A DNA stretch of 20,671 nucleotides from a virus. The stretch covers positions 1-20,671 of the IMG/VR virus record IMGVR_UViG_3300028025_000548; one strand, written 5' to 3'. The translations under genes were made by a program, and so were the position numbers. Position 1 is the first letter of the stretch. Every line of letters begins with the position of its first letter. Positions 1 through 5,965 of this stretch are shown here, in pieces. The notes under the pieces were generated by a model that was given only the letters and a program-made list of their open reading frames with translations, was not told where the DNA came from and did not search any database.

Positions 1-18
1 AACTTATGAAAGTCAAAA

Positions 19-255
19 ATGTCTAAACAAATGCTTGATATTAAATTTGCTGCCCGTGAATATGAATCAGAGGGTAAAACCAAAACCGCTTGGACAACTC
101 ACGGCACATTATTTGTCAATGAGGCGGGGAAAATCTCAATAAAATTAGATTCACTACCAGTTGGTGAAAGATTTAAAGGTTGGTTTCAAGTATTTGAACA
201 ACCAATTAAAGACCATCAAAGTTTGCCAAAGGATGATGGCGAAATCCCATTTTGA
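19..255 (+). CDS. Small ssDNA-binding-like protein with SSB-type C-terminal tip
   Basis: This 78-residue protein reads as a compact beta-rich domain: residues 21-60 alternate polar and hydrophobic residues, with a TAWTTHGTLFVNEAGKISIK core followed by LDSLPVG. It ends in a charged linker and the tail DDGEIPF. That tail closely matches the acidic C-terminal tip of bacterial SSB proteins (typically DDDIPF), which recruits replication and repair partners. Small phage and plasmid proteins with the same KT.W...G..F...G...I.LD..P pattern are familiar to me. I infer an accessory single-strand-DNA-binding or SSB-mimicking role in phage replication. The ATG lies 10 bases after a TGA that may end an upstream gene; the Shine-Dalgarno is weak. 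The protein is much shorter than true SSB (about 150-180 residues), so a non-SSB small OB-like protein is equally possible. Confidence 0.6.
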   Translation: MSKQMLDIKFAAREYESEGKTKTAWTTHGTLFVNEAGKISIKLDSLPVGERFKGWFQVFEQPIKDHQSLPKDDGEIPF

Positions 256-260
256 TTAAC

Positions 261-317
261 GGGGGGAAAGCTGTGCAAAGGTTAATCCTAGCTTGCGGAC
301 GAGCAGTTAGTACCCCC
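261..317 (+). ncRNA. Candidate structured RNA or 5' leader upstream of the winged-helix gene
   Basis: The 79-base gap between the first two genes can fold into a closed multi-branch structure. GGGGG at 262-266 pairs with CCCCC at 313-317 and encloses two hairpins. One is AGG (279-281) with CCT (287-289) around a TTAAT loop. The other is GCTTG (291-295) with CGAGC (300-304) around a CGGA tetraloop; its five pairs include one G-U. No promoter or intrinsic terminator is obvious. It has no T-loop sequence or anticodon-arm layout, so it is not a tRNA. It could be a cis-acting leader controlling the downstream gene, whose AGGAAC ribosome site begins about nine bases after the closing strand, or a small RNA. 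Base pairing is seen; function is inference. Confidence 0.35.
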
Positions 318-334
318 ACCTTTTAGGAACAATC

Positions 335-655
335 ATGGACTACAAAAGAATGTTTGACAGAATATTTCCCGAATTTCCAAGAGTCAGAGCCAATGACCCC
401 GTAACCTCATTTGAGGCAGCGGAGTCGATCAAAGACGCTGTGTCTCAGCACCACCAGACCATTTTGGATTGTTTGCAAAAACACGGTGCTTTGGGTAAAG
501 ATGGGATTTCAGCCCGTACAGACTTAGACCCCAATCAAGTGGCCAGGCGCTTAAATGAAATGAAAGTCATTGGGCTTATCCAATTGACAGGCAACACAGT
601 TAAATCAAATTCAGGCAGAAACGAAAGAGAGTGGCAATGTATCCAATCGGATTAA
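335..655 (+). CDS. Winged helix-turn-helix phage protein
   Basis: The 106-residue protein has the layout of a recurring family of small phage winged-helix proteins. It opens with a basic segment (RVRANDPVTSFEAAESIK, residues 17-34) that in relatives reads like R..DP.TS.EAA. A helix follows around HHQTILDCLQKHG, then GKDGISARTDLDPNQVARRLNEM as the helix-turn-helix, and IGLIQLTGNTVKSNSGRNEREW as the wing. It probably binds DNA and regulates or assists early phage functions; no target can be named. ATG is preceded by AGGAAC at good spacing. Its end overlaps the next gene by 19 bases. The candidate structured leader directly upstream makes this the one early gene with visible scope for post-transcriptional control. 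Confidence 0.6.
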   Translation: MDYKRMFDRIFPEFPRVRANDPVTSFEAAESIKDAVSQHHQTILDCLQKHGALGKDGISARTDLDPNQVARRLNEMKVIGLIQLTGNTVKSNSGRNEREWQCIQSD

Positions 656-825
656 ACGGCAATCAACCTGTCCACAAATTAAAATGTTGCAATAAGTGTG
701 AGGAAATCAAACCCCCAGAGGGGGGGATTGACATGGGGCATAAATGGATTTGCCAATCTTGTTGGATTTCTAAAAAAGTAGGCAGACACCAAAGGATTAC
801 AAATGACCAAAGACGATCTAATTAG
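637..825 (+). CDS. Small zinc-ribbon protein
   Basis: This is a 62-residue protein with two CxxC knuckles: CNKC at residues 18-21 and CQSC at 39-42, separated by 17 residues. That is the layout of a zinc ribbon. The C-terminal third is basic (KKVGRHQR, NDQRRSN), suiting nucleic-acid contact. I chose the ATG at 637 over an in-frame GTG at 631 because a GAGAG ribosome site sits 5-6 bases upstream of the ATG. It overlaps the winged-helix gene by 19 bases and the following gene by 23, indicating one early operon. Zinc binding is inferred from the cysteines; the biological role is unknown. Confidence 0.55.
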   Translation: MYPIGLNGNQPVHKLKCCNKCEEIKPPEGGIDMGHKWICQSCWISKKVGRHQRITNDQRRSN

Positions 826-997
826 TTTGCTACGCATGACAGGCGCTCAAGAAACCTCTATAGACGCTGTGTGTGCTGCTTACGACGCTGGTTGGAACGA
901 TGCCCTTGACGATTACGCAAAACGCATAGAGTCGCTTCCGTTTGGCAAAACGACAATTGACAGCTTTAGTATTTTTATCAAGTCAGCTAAGAAATAA
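803..997 (+). CDS. Hypothetical early phage protein
   Basis: This 64-residue, mostly helical, acidic protein begins MTKDDLISLLRMTGAQ. Short phage proteins with this type of start (M..DDII.L.R..G) followed by an alanine-rich helix are common near replication genes, but I know no function for them. The ATG has a clear AAAGGA ribosome site six bases upstream (791-796). It overlaps the zinc-ribbon gene by 23 bases at its start. Its stop overlaps the convergent lysozyme gene by 15 bases, so early and late transcripts meet here with no intergenic space and no convincing terminator. Confidence 0.55.
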   Translation: MTKDDLISLLRMTGAQETSIDAVCAAYDAGWNDALDDYAKRIESLPFGKTTIDSFSIFIKSAKK

Positions 998-1486
998 AGC
1001 CTTTTCAGCTTTTCTGCGCTTGACCAAACCAGCCACCTCTTTACCGCCCGCTTTAGTCCAACTCATAAAGGCTTCAGCTGCGCCCTCCCAATCACCACGG
1101 TTGACCTTCATGCGAATGGTTGACCGTTGGTAATTTCCTAGACCAGCGTTGTAAGCAAAACTGGTAACAGCGTCAAATTTACTTTGATGACTAGCAAGAT
1201 CAGGAGAAAGTCGAAGAACACCACGTTCAAAAGTATTGATGTCCATCTTGAATAAATCGACCAGTTCCTCTTTTGACCAAACACGATTGTCACCTTCCTT
1301 TAGTTGGTAGTCAGACCTAATAAGCCCCGTGTAACCTTCTTTGCGGACGTTTGGTAGACTTAGTTGGTCAGCGTACATAGCGTGACCCCACCCAACAGTC
1401 CAAATGGCCGCAGAACAGCGATAAGGCTTGTTCCTGTACCCTTCAAAGAAGTGCATCAAGTCCTCACCCGCTTTGCTGACTTTCAT
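983..1486 (-). CDS. Endolysin, T4-type lysozyme (GH24 muramidase)
   Basis: The 167-residue enzyme cleaves the glycan bond between N-acetylmuramic acid and N-acetylglucosamine in peptidoglycan at the end of infection. It carries the GH24 catalytic pattern E-8-(D/C)-5-T as Glu15, Cys24 and Thr30, within FFEGYRNKPY and IWTVGWGH. Cysteine at the second position occurs in P1-type relatives. The middle (QSKFDAVTSFAYNAGLG) and the end (GLVKRRKAEKALF) also match the family, and the length is typical. There is no N-terminal signal-anchor, so the protein should wait in the cytoplasm for a holin. Its ATG overlaps the stop of the upstream holin-like gene (ATGA), and its last 15 bases overlap the convergent early gene. 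It is the last gene of the late operon. Confidence 0.93.
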   Translation of the reverse strand: MKVSKAGEDLMHFFEGYRNKPYRCSAAIWTVGWGHAMYADQLSLPNVRKEGYTGLIRSDYQLKEGDNRVWSKEELVDLFKMDINTFERGVLRLSPDLASHQSKFDAVTSFAYNAGLGNYQRSTIRMKVNRGDWEGAAEAFMSWTKAGGKEVAGLVKRRKAEKALFLS

Positions 1487-1986
1487 TTCTTAGACCATGA
1501 ACGTGAGCCAAACCAAAACCCAATAATTCCTCCAAGCATAGCCATTTCGTCTGAGGAAAAGATAATGTCGGAAACACGAATCAGATCATCCATGTTTGTC
1601 ACTAAGCTAGGTCTGCTGTAAACATAATAAGCAATCCATGCGTTGATTGCACAAAGTTCAAAGATAAAGATGTAAGTCACAATAGGTCTTACAGTCCCTA
1701 CAAAATTAACCACCCAAGTGCTTGCCCTTTCCATGATCTTTTCATCATGTTTTAAAGCAGCCTCAGTCATCTGGGCATCAGTCTGCATGGCGATCTGATC
1801 TGTGCGAATTTCCTCCATACGCTCTTGGGCAGCAAAGCCTTGAGCCATCATTTGTAGCTGTAACTCAACTTGAACACGGGCTAAAGCTAATTCATGTCGT
1901 TGATCGTCTTTGTTTTGAAAAAACTCTAATAACTTTGGTAAGCCTGAGATAAGCAGACCGCCAAGCGTTGAGAATAGTGAAAGCAT
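1483..1986 (-). CDS. Putative three-TM holin (GTA-holin-3TM-like)
   Basis: This 167-residue membrane protein has three hydrophobic segments: about 1-20 (LSLFSTLGGLLISGLPKLL), 101-123 (PIVTYIFIFELCAINAWIAYYVY) and 148-160 (EMAMLGGIIGFWFG). A long charged helix, probably coiled coil, lies between the first and second (residues 24-90). The ending GFWFGSRSWSKK is characteristic of a phage family annotated as three-TM holin, usually found beside lysozyme genes, as here. The likely role is forming lesions in the inner membrane that release the endolysin. It is translationally coupled on both sides: its ATG forms TAATG with the gene before, and its TGA forms ATGA with lysozyme. The family call is by pattern recognition. 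Confidence 0.7.
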   Translation of the reverse strand: MLSLFSTLGGLLISGLPKLLEFFQNKDDQRHELALARVQVELQLQMMAQGFAAQERMEEIRTDQIAMQTDAQMTEAALKHDEKIMERASTWVVNFVGTVRPIVTYIFIFELCAINAWIAYYVYSRPSLVTNMDDLIRVSDIIFSSDEMAMLGGIIGFWFGSRSWSKK

Positions 1987-2294
1987 TATTTTTTCCCCAG
2001 TTTTTCGTAAATAACAGCAATGTCTTGTCGGTTGTGCATGATATCGTCACGATTCTTTTGGATTTCTTTTTCCAAATCTTGACGCAGTTTTTCACGGGCT
2101 AACTCAGCACCCGTGTTAGTAGCTTGTTTGTTGTCTGAAGTAACAACCAAACTAATCTTGTTGTTAAGAACAGTCACTTCATGCGACAAATGCGAAAGTG
2201 AGTTCATTAGGTACACCACACAGGTAAACAAAATTGGTAGGATGGCAAACGCCACCTTCTCAATCAAAGCGTGTTTTTCATTTGGCTCACTCAT
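1986..2294 (-). CDS. Membrane-anchored coiled-coil lysis-cassette protein
   Basis: The protein has 102 residues: a short cytoplasmic head, one transmembrane helix (about 13-32, VAFAILPILFTCVVYLMNSL), then a long charged helix of coiled-coil character (residues 35-102) ending in KLGKK. This single-anchor plus coiled-coil layout resembles an inner-membrane spanin or an auxiliary holin, but there is no diagnostic motif. It sits between a 49-residue one-helix protein and the three-TM holin and is coupled to both (ATGA and TAATG). I see no overlapping or downstream outer-membrane-lipoprotein partner with a lipobox, which weakens the spanin reading. A lysis role is inferred from position and topology only. 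Confidence 0.6.
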   Translation of the reverse strand: MSEPNEKHALIEKVAFAILPILFTCVVYLMNSLSHLSHEVTVLNNKISLVVTSDNKQATNTGAELAREKLRQDLEKEIQKNRDDIMHNRQDIAVIYEKLGKK

Positions 2295-2440
2295 AATCCA
2301 ATCATCCCTAATAGTTTATCGACAATCTTCCCAGCCAACTCATCTGGCAGGAAACGGAGCAGTCCAAGCACCCACCAAGCAATGCAAAGCCTGACAAAGA
2401 CTTTAAGAAACAAGTCAAATTGTTTTTGGTATTCATTCAC
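2291..2440 (-). CDS. Tiny one-helix membrane protein (49 residues, GTG start)
   Basis: This short gene exactly fills the gap between two lysis-cassette genes. It starts with GTG at 2440, which overlaps the TGA of the preceding gene (GTGA). Its own TGA overlaps the ATG of the next gene (ATGA). The 49 codons encode a short polar head (NEYQKQFDL), a strongly hydrophobic helix (about 11-31, with RLCIAWWVLGLLRF) and an amphipathic tail (DELAGKIVDKLLGMIGL). The exact fit between two overlaps and the sensible membrane protein argue for a real gene. Small size with one membrane helix is compatible with a pinholin, antiholin or other lysis accessory, but nothing decides between these. The ribosome site is weak, so translation probably depends on coupling. 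Confidence 0.6.
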   Translation of the reverse strand: MNEYQKQFDLFLKVFVRLCIAWWVLGLLRFLPDELAGKIVDKLLGMIGL

Positions 2441-2931
2441 CGACCACACCGAATTCTTGCACAAACTTCTGAAATTTCAGCAATGCCCCATCCAACAGCG
2501 CCAATGAGCATCACAATTACAACAATGCCAATAGCCCACGCCATTTGCTCGGCTTCATCTTTTTTGCGCTTTTTTTCATCAGCTTTAGCTTGACGGGCTA
2601 AATGAGCATCTTCAATGTCCATTTGTTGCTGACGTTCTTTGATTTTCTGCCACACGTCTGCTCGGCCTGTAGCCTGAAAAAGCATCATCAATTCAGCCTC
2701 AAACCGTTTGGCCTCATCCAAAACCATTTCAATTTGAAGCGCTGTTCCTAAATTGGATTTGTTGCCAGATCGTTTAGCTTCAACCATTGCCTTTGTTGCA
2801 ACGCTTTTAGCGTCAAACATCTTGGCAATCATGGGGGTCAGACCCGCTAGATCGTTAGCAACCTTGCTTGCTTTTTTAACAAGCCCTATGGCGGTTTGTA
2901 GCCCTTCTAGCGCTGTTATGGGGTCTATCAT
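2437..2931 (-). CDS. Coiled-coil protein with C-terminal membrane anchor
   Basis: With the start chosen here the protein has 164 residues. A longer form beginning 10 codons upstream is possible. I prefer the ATG at 2931 because it forms an ATGA overlap with the preceding gene and because relatives of this phage family begin M.DPITAL. The protein starts with a helical domain (IDPITALEGLQTAIGLVKKA), continues with long charged helices including a lysine-rich stretch (KADEKKRKKDEAEQ), and ends in one membrane helix (about 131-150, AWAIGIVVIVMLIGAVGWGI). Similar proteins are frequent near phage lysis genes, but their role is not established. A tail-anchored protein with a large cytoplasmic helical domain could be a lysis regulator. 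Confidence 0.6.
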   Translation of the reverse strand: MIDPITALEGLQTAIGLVKKASKVANDLAGLTPMIAKMFDAKSVATKAMVEAKRSGNKSNLGTALQIEMVLDEAKRFEAELMMLFQATGRADVWQKIKERQQQMDIEDAHLARQAKADEKKRKKDEAEQMAWAIGIVVIVMLIGAVGWGIAEISEVCARIRCGR

Positions 2932-3068
2932 TTCCGTACAACCTTTTCCCACTGTAGGCAAACAACTTTGCGGTTATAAACATCACCCGTCCATGCCCAC
3001 CTTACACAACGGTATTCAGTAGATGACGCTTGCGAAAGTATTAAAACAATCGCAATCGTCCATTTCAT
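2928..3068 (-). CDS. Small secreted protein with signal peptide and two cysteines
   Basis: The protein has 46 residues. The N-terminus is a short signal peptide (MKWTIAIVLILSQASS) with cleavage likely near residue 16 or 17. It is followed by about 30 residues with Cys21 and Cys37, which could form a disulphide in the periplasm, and several aromatic residues (RWAWTGDVYN). No lipobox is visible, so it is not a typical outer-membrane spanin. A longer reading starting at 3137 exists, but the internal ATG at 3068 overlaps the previous stop (ATGA) and gives the signal peptide directly, so I prefer it. The conserved-looking compact body and its place in the lysis cassette suggest a periplasmic lysis or envelope function, otherwise unknown. 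Confidence 0.55.
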   Translation of the reverse strand: MKWTIAIVLILSQASSTEYRCVRWAWTGDVYNRKVVCLQWEKVVRK

Positions 3069-3268
3069 TTTGACCAGTAATGGGAAATGTAACCAAAGAA
3101 AGTAGAAATGCCTGACACAAAAACCATGCCCATCCAAAAGCCACCACGCCCTTTGTTGGCCAACTCAATTAGCGTTTCAAGTTGGCTTTCCATTTTGTCG
3201 ATCTTGGCTTCCATAGATTCAACTTTTTGCCAAAGCACCCCATATTTAACCAAATCAATATCAGACAT
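3065..3268 (-). CDS. XhlA-like small membrane protein
   Basis: This 67-residue protein has an N-terminal charged coiled coil (about 12-40, with LWQKVESMEAKIDKMESQLE) followed by one membrane helix near the C-terminus (about 45-62, WMGMVFVSGISTFFGYI). That arrangement is the one seen in the haemolysin XhlA family, small phage proteins found with holins and endolysins. It is the first gene of the lysis/membrane cassette. It starts one base after the stop of the tailspike gene and is coupled to the next gene by ATGA. The family assignment rests on topology and size, so it is tentative. Confidence 0.55.
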   Translation of the reverse strand: MSDIDLVKYGVLWQKVESMEAKIDKMESQLETLIELANKGRGGFWMGMVFVSGISTFFGYISHYWSK

Positions 3269-3269
3269 T

Positions 3270-3812
3270 TCAGGCTTTCTGAATGAATGCTAAAGAATAG
3301 TAAAGGGGCAAGTTTGTGCCGCCAGAACTTGTGACTGATGATGTAAAACCGCCTGTGTTACCTACAGCATAGGTGCTACCAGAACCCACCACAAAACGAT
3401 CACGCAAGTCTGGTGTGCCGTTAGAGCCATTGCAAAGGTAATAGCCTACAGGGATTGAGCCAATAGAACCTGACCACATAATAATGCCACCAGAGGGGAT
3501 TGGGTTAACTGCCGCAGCCGTTCCCAAGATGCCATAAAGGTTGTCGTAAGTGGCAATCTGCACATTGGCAGAATCTGTCAAAACAAACTTATATGAAAAA
3601 CCCTCAGTTAACCAAATTTCCTGTGGGGGGCGACCGCTTGTCCCCAATTGAATAGGATTGGTGTTGGCAATAGTTCCCGTTGCAGTTGTGTAGGTTGCAA
3701 GTGGGGTTGTAGAGCCAGCTTGGTAAGTGTAGATATACCCACCGTTTAGGGGAATGCCTGTGTTGGTAAAGAATTGAAAACCATTACCAATAGGTGCAAG
3801 ATTGACTGCCAT
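3270..3812 (-). CDS. Short tailspike/fibre with head-binding and tail-collar domains
   Basis: The 180-residue protein has two parts. Residues 1-95 (APIGNGFQFF, GIPLNGGYIYTYQAGSTTP, NPIQLGTSGR, EIWLTEGFSYKFVL, ATYDN) follow the layout of phage tailspike head-binding domains, with the GG.IY, NP....GR and Y..VL.D elements also seen in the P22 tailspike. Residues 105-180 (IPSGGIIMWSGS, GYYLCNGSNGTPDLRDRFVV, YAVGNTGG, LPLYYSLAFIQKA) match the phage tail-collar domain family. There is no long beta-helix enzyme domain, so this is a minimal fibre. It probably docks on the tail stump and presents a small receptor-binding tip. AAGGA lies seven bases before the ATG. It sits between ejection and lysis genes. 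Confidence 0.75.
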   Translation of the reverse strand: MAVNLAPIGNGFQFFTNTGIPLNGGYIYTYQAGSTTPLATYTTATGTIANTNPIQLGTSGRPPQEIWLTEGFSYKFVLTDSANVQIATYDNLYGILGTAAAVNPIPSGGIIMWSGSIGSIPVGYYLCNGSNGTPDLRDRFVVGSGSTYAVGNTGGFTSSVTSSGGTNLPLYYSLAFIQKA

Positions 3813-3814
3813 AT

Positions 3815-5965
3815 TTATTCCTTGTTAGCCATGCCCGATAAATCAATTTTTACGGGTTTTGGGGGTTTACCTAAGTCTGAGAGTTTAGTGCCAGCGCCAG
3901 GCTTTAAAGATTCCTGAGTTTGCTTTGCAGCTGCTCTGCTGGCCAACGCTTCACGGGTCATTGTGCCAAGTGGTAACACGCCAAAACCCGCCACATTACC
4001 CGCTTTTTCTAAACCGCCCTTTGCCATTTCTTTAGCACCCGCCACAAATGTGTTGGATTGGTTGACGTAGCTTCCACGGGGTTGTGCTTGTGTGTACCTA
4101 GACACATTACCTAAAGCCCGTAATTGTTGGGCAGTCTCACCGTCAACCAATTCCAACAGTTTAGGGTCAAGTTGTCTAAGCGCTTTGTTATATCCCGCTT
4201 GGCTAAAGTTACCGTTATCGTTTATGACACCAGCTTTGTCTTTAAGATAGTTCACCACAGCAGCAGACACGGCTTGATGGCCTTCTGAGCCTTTACCAAG
4301 TTGTGCAGTCAATGCTTCCAAATCACGCTTGTTTCCACTAATAATGTATTTGTTGATAAATTTATCGGGGGCTACATCATTAACCGCAGCGTCATAGGCG
4401 GGGTCTTTCTTGAGCAAATCAAACCTAGCTTTAGCGGCATTTCTAGCCTCGTTTGCCAATGGTTTAAGCGCTTCTGCCTCACCAAACAACGGTAAATCCT
4501 CTAAAGCCTGTCTAACAAGGCTTGATGCTGTCTTAGTATTTCCGTCGCCAGCTTTTTCTGCCTTACGCATTTCTGAAGCCAAATTAGTTCTCATGGCCTC
4601 AAATTGCTCAAAAGTCATTGCTTCGCCATTTTTGTATCGCTCTAATTGTTTGGCAATAGCGGGGGGCACAAAATCTGTCTTGAGTTTTTTGCTTAATAAA
4701 CTTTCGGCATTTGCAACAAATTGTTTTCCATCAATAGGGAAGTTACCGCCAGCGGCTTCCTCTAACGCTTTGTATTTGGCAGAAATGTCAGCAGTTCTTG
4801 TGTCATCAAGTGCTTTATAAGCGTTGATGATTGTGTCAGCATTTTCAAGATGATTTACGCCAAATACATCAGGGGCTGCTTTGTCCCTGATAGCATTTAT
4901 GTTTTCAATCAATTTGCCGTTTTGCTCATTGAAACGATTTGCCAATTCAGGGGTTTTGCCCCTCATGTTCATTTCGTCAGATAACAAATTAACGTCTTGA
5001 GTGGCTTGACCACGGGTCAGGCGAACTGGCACAGGCAACGTATCAGCCTCAACATGGCGCTCAAGGGCGGGCATATTAAACTGATTCATTGGTGTGGAAC
5101 GAATTTCGTTTTGCAGTTCAGGGCTTACTTTGGCAAGCATTGCGTTAATGGTTGCTTGATCAGTTGTAGCCGCAGCGCCAGCGCTTTGCTTACCGCCTCT
5201 AGCCTCAAACTGTCTTTGTATCTCTAGTTCGCCAACACCAAGTTGTTTGCCAATAGCGCTAGGTATTTGTCTGCCAGCTTGACCAATGGCTTGTTGTGAT
5301 TGTTGACTAGCAGGGCCAGCTAACGGTGCAAACCCCATAACTTCAGGCACACCAACGGGCGGTAGCTTGCTTGCTTCAAATGCACGTTGCATATCTTGCA
5401 CATACTGCTGACCTTGCGCTGTACGGGGTTGGTAAGTACCGCCCTCTTGAAGCCTACGGGCCATGTCTTGACCCGCTTGAATGCCTTGTTGAGTGCCGTA
5501 TTGACCGCTTGTCATTGTGCCAACAATTCCACCAAGGGCGCTTACAGGGGCGGCAACGCTACCAGAAAGGGCGGTTAACCCTGCCTCACCAGCGCCCACA
5601 ATTTTTTCGCCTAAAGCCCGTTTGCCCTCTTGCAATTTGTTGTAGAACTGAGCCGCCAAAGGCAGTTCATTCTTTTTCTCAGCCTTTTTTTCCTCTTGCG
5701 TTTTAGCAGCAGGGGTTGTTTCCCAAAGATCAGCCAATGTTTGACCACTAGCTTGTGTGGGTTGTGTTGTTGGTTGTGGTGTAGATTGAACTTTACCACC
5801 CATTTCACGGGTCAATGCGTTAATGTCGCTTTGCGCCCTTGGATCGCCTGATTGCAAGCGTTGCTGTGCTTTGGTCATCTCGTCTTGCAAGATAGCCATG
5901 CGGTCAACCTGACGGTTTTGTGCCGTTGCGGGGGCGGCATCCCAAAGTTCAGCAAGACTAGCCAT
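3815..5965 (-). CDS. Putative internal virion / DNA-ejection protein (716 aa)
   Basis: This large, mostly helical, glutamine- and alanine-rich protein has no enzyme motif that I can see. A short motif is duplicated at the N-terminus: SLAELWDAAPA (3-13) and TLADLWETTPA (76-86), separated by a charged helix and a low-complexity PQPTTQPTQ linker. Residues about 121-152 are hydrophobic and glycine-rich (IVGAGEAGLTALSGSVAAPV), suited to membrane insertion. The remainder is long amphipathic helices with polar linkers. Being the third of three large genes between the tail-stump genes and the tailspike, it occupies the place of P22 ejection proteins gp7, gp20 and gp16, which pass through the tail into the host envelope. 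The role is inferred from context and composition. Its start overlaps the previous stop (TAATG). Confidence 0.6.
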   Translation of the reverse strand: MASLAELWDAAPATAQNRQVDRMAILQDEMTKAQQRLQSGDPRAQSDINALTREMGGKVQSTPQPTTQPTQASGQTLADLWETTPAAKTQEEKKAEKKNELPLAAQFYNKLQEGKRALGEKIVGAGEAGLTALSGSVAAPVSALGGIVGTMTSGQYGTQQGIQAGQDMARRLQEGGTYQPRTAQGQQYVQDMQRAFEASKLPPVGVPEVMGFAPLAGPASQQSQQAIGQAGRQIPSAIGKQLGVGELEIQRQFEARGGKQSAGAAATTDQATINAMLAKVSPELQNEIRSTPMNQFNMPALERHVEADTLPVPVRLTRGQATQDVNLLSDEMNMRGKTPELANRFNEQNGKLIENINAIRDKAAPDVFGVNHLENADTIINAYKALDDTRTADISAKYKALEEAAGGNFPIDGKQFVANAESLLSKKLKTDFVPPAIAKQLERYKNGEAMTFEQFEAMRTNLASEMRKAEKAGDGNTKTASSLVRQALEDLPLFGEAEALKPLANEARNAAKARFDLLKKDPAYDAAVNDVAPDKFINKYIISGNKRDLEALTAQLGKGSEGHQAVSAAVVNYLKDKAGVINDNGNFSQAGYNKALRQLDPKLLELVDGETAQQLRALGNVSRYTQAQPRGSYVNQSNTFVAGAKEMAKGGLEKAGNVAGFGVLPLGTMTREALASRAAAKQTQESLKPGAGTKLSDLGKPPKPVKIDLSGMANKE

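Noticed and set aside
261-317. Possible tRNA gene
   Set aside because: The stretch has a GC-rich closing stem but is too short and lacks the T-loop motif, a proper D-arm and an anticodon arm.
996-1016. Possible terminator between convergent early and late genes
   Set aside because: AAAGC/GCTTT around CTTTTCA is only five mostly weak pairs inside the lysozyme coding region; not enough to call.
2928-3068. Small secreted protein as an outer-membrane spanin
   Set aside because: A signal peptide is present, but there is no cysteine in lipobox context near the cleavage site; Cys21 is not preceded by an L-(A/S)-(G/A) pattern.
4410-4820. 136-codon open frame on the + strand inside the 716-residue ejection gene
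   Set aside because: It lies wholly inside and opposite to a gene with clear coding character, and its translation shows no recognisable domain; a shadow frame.
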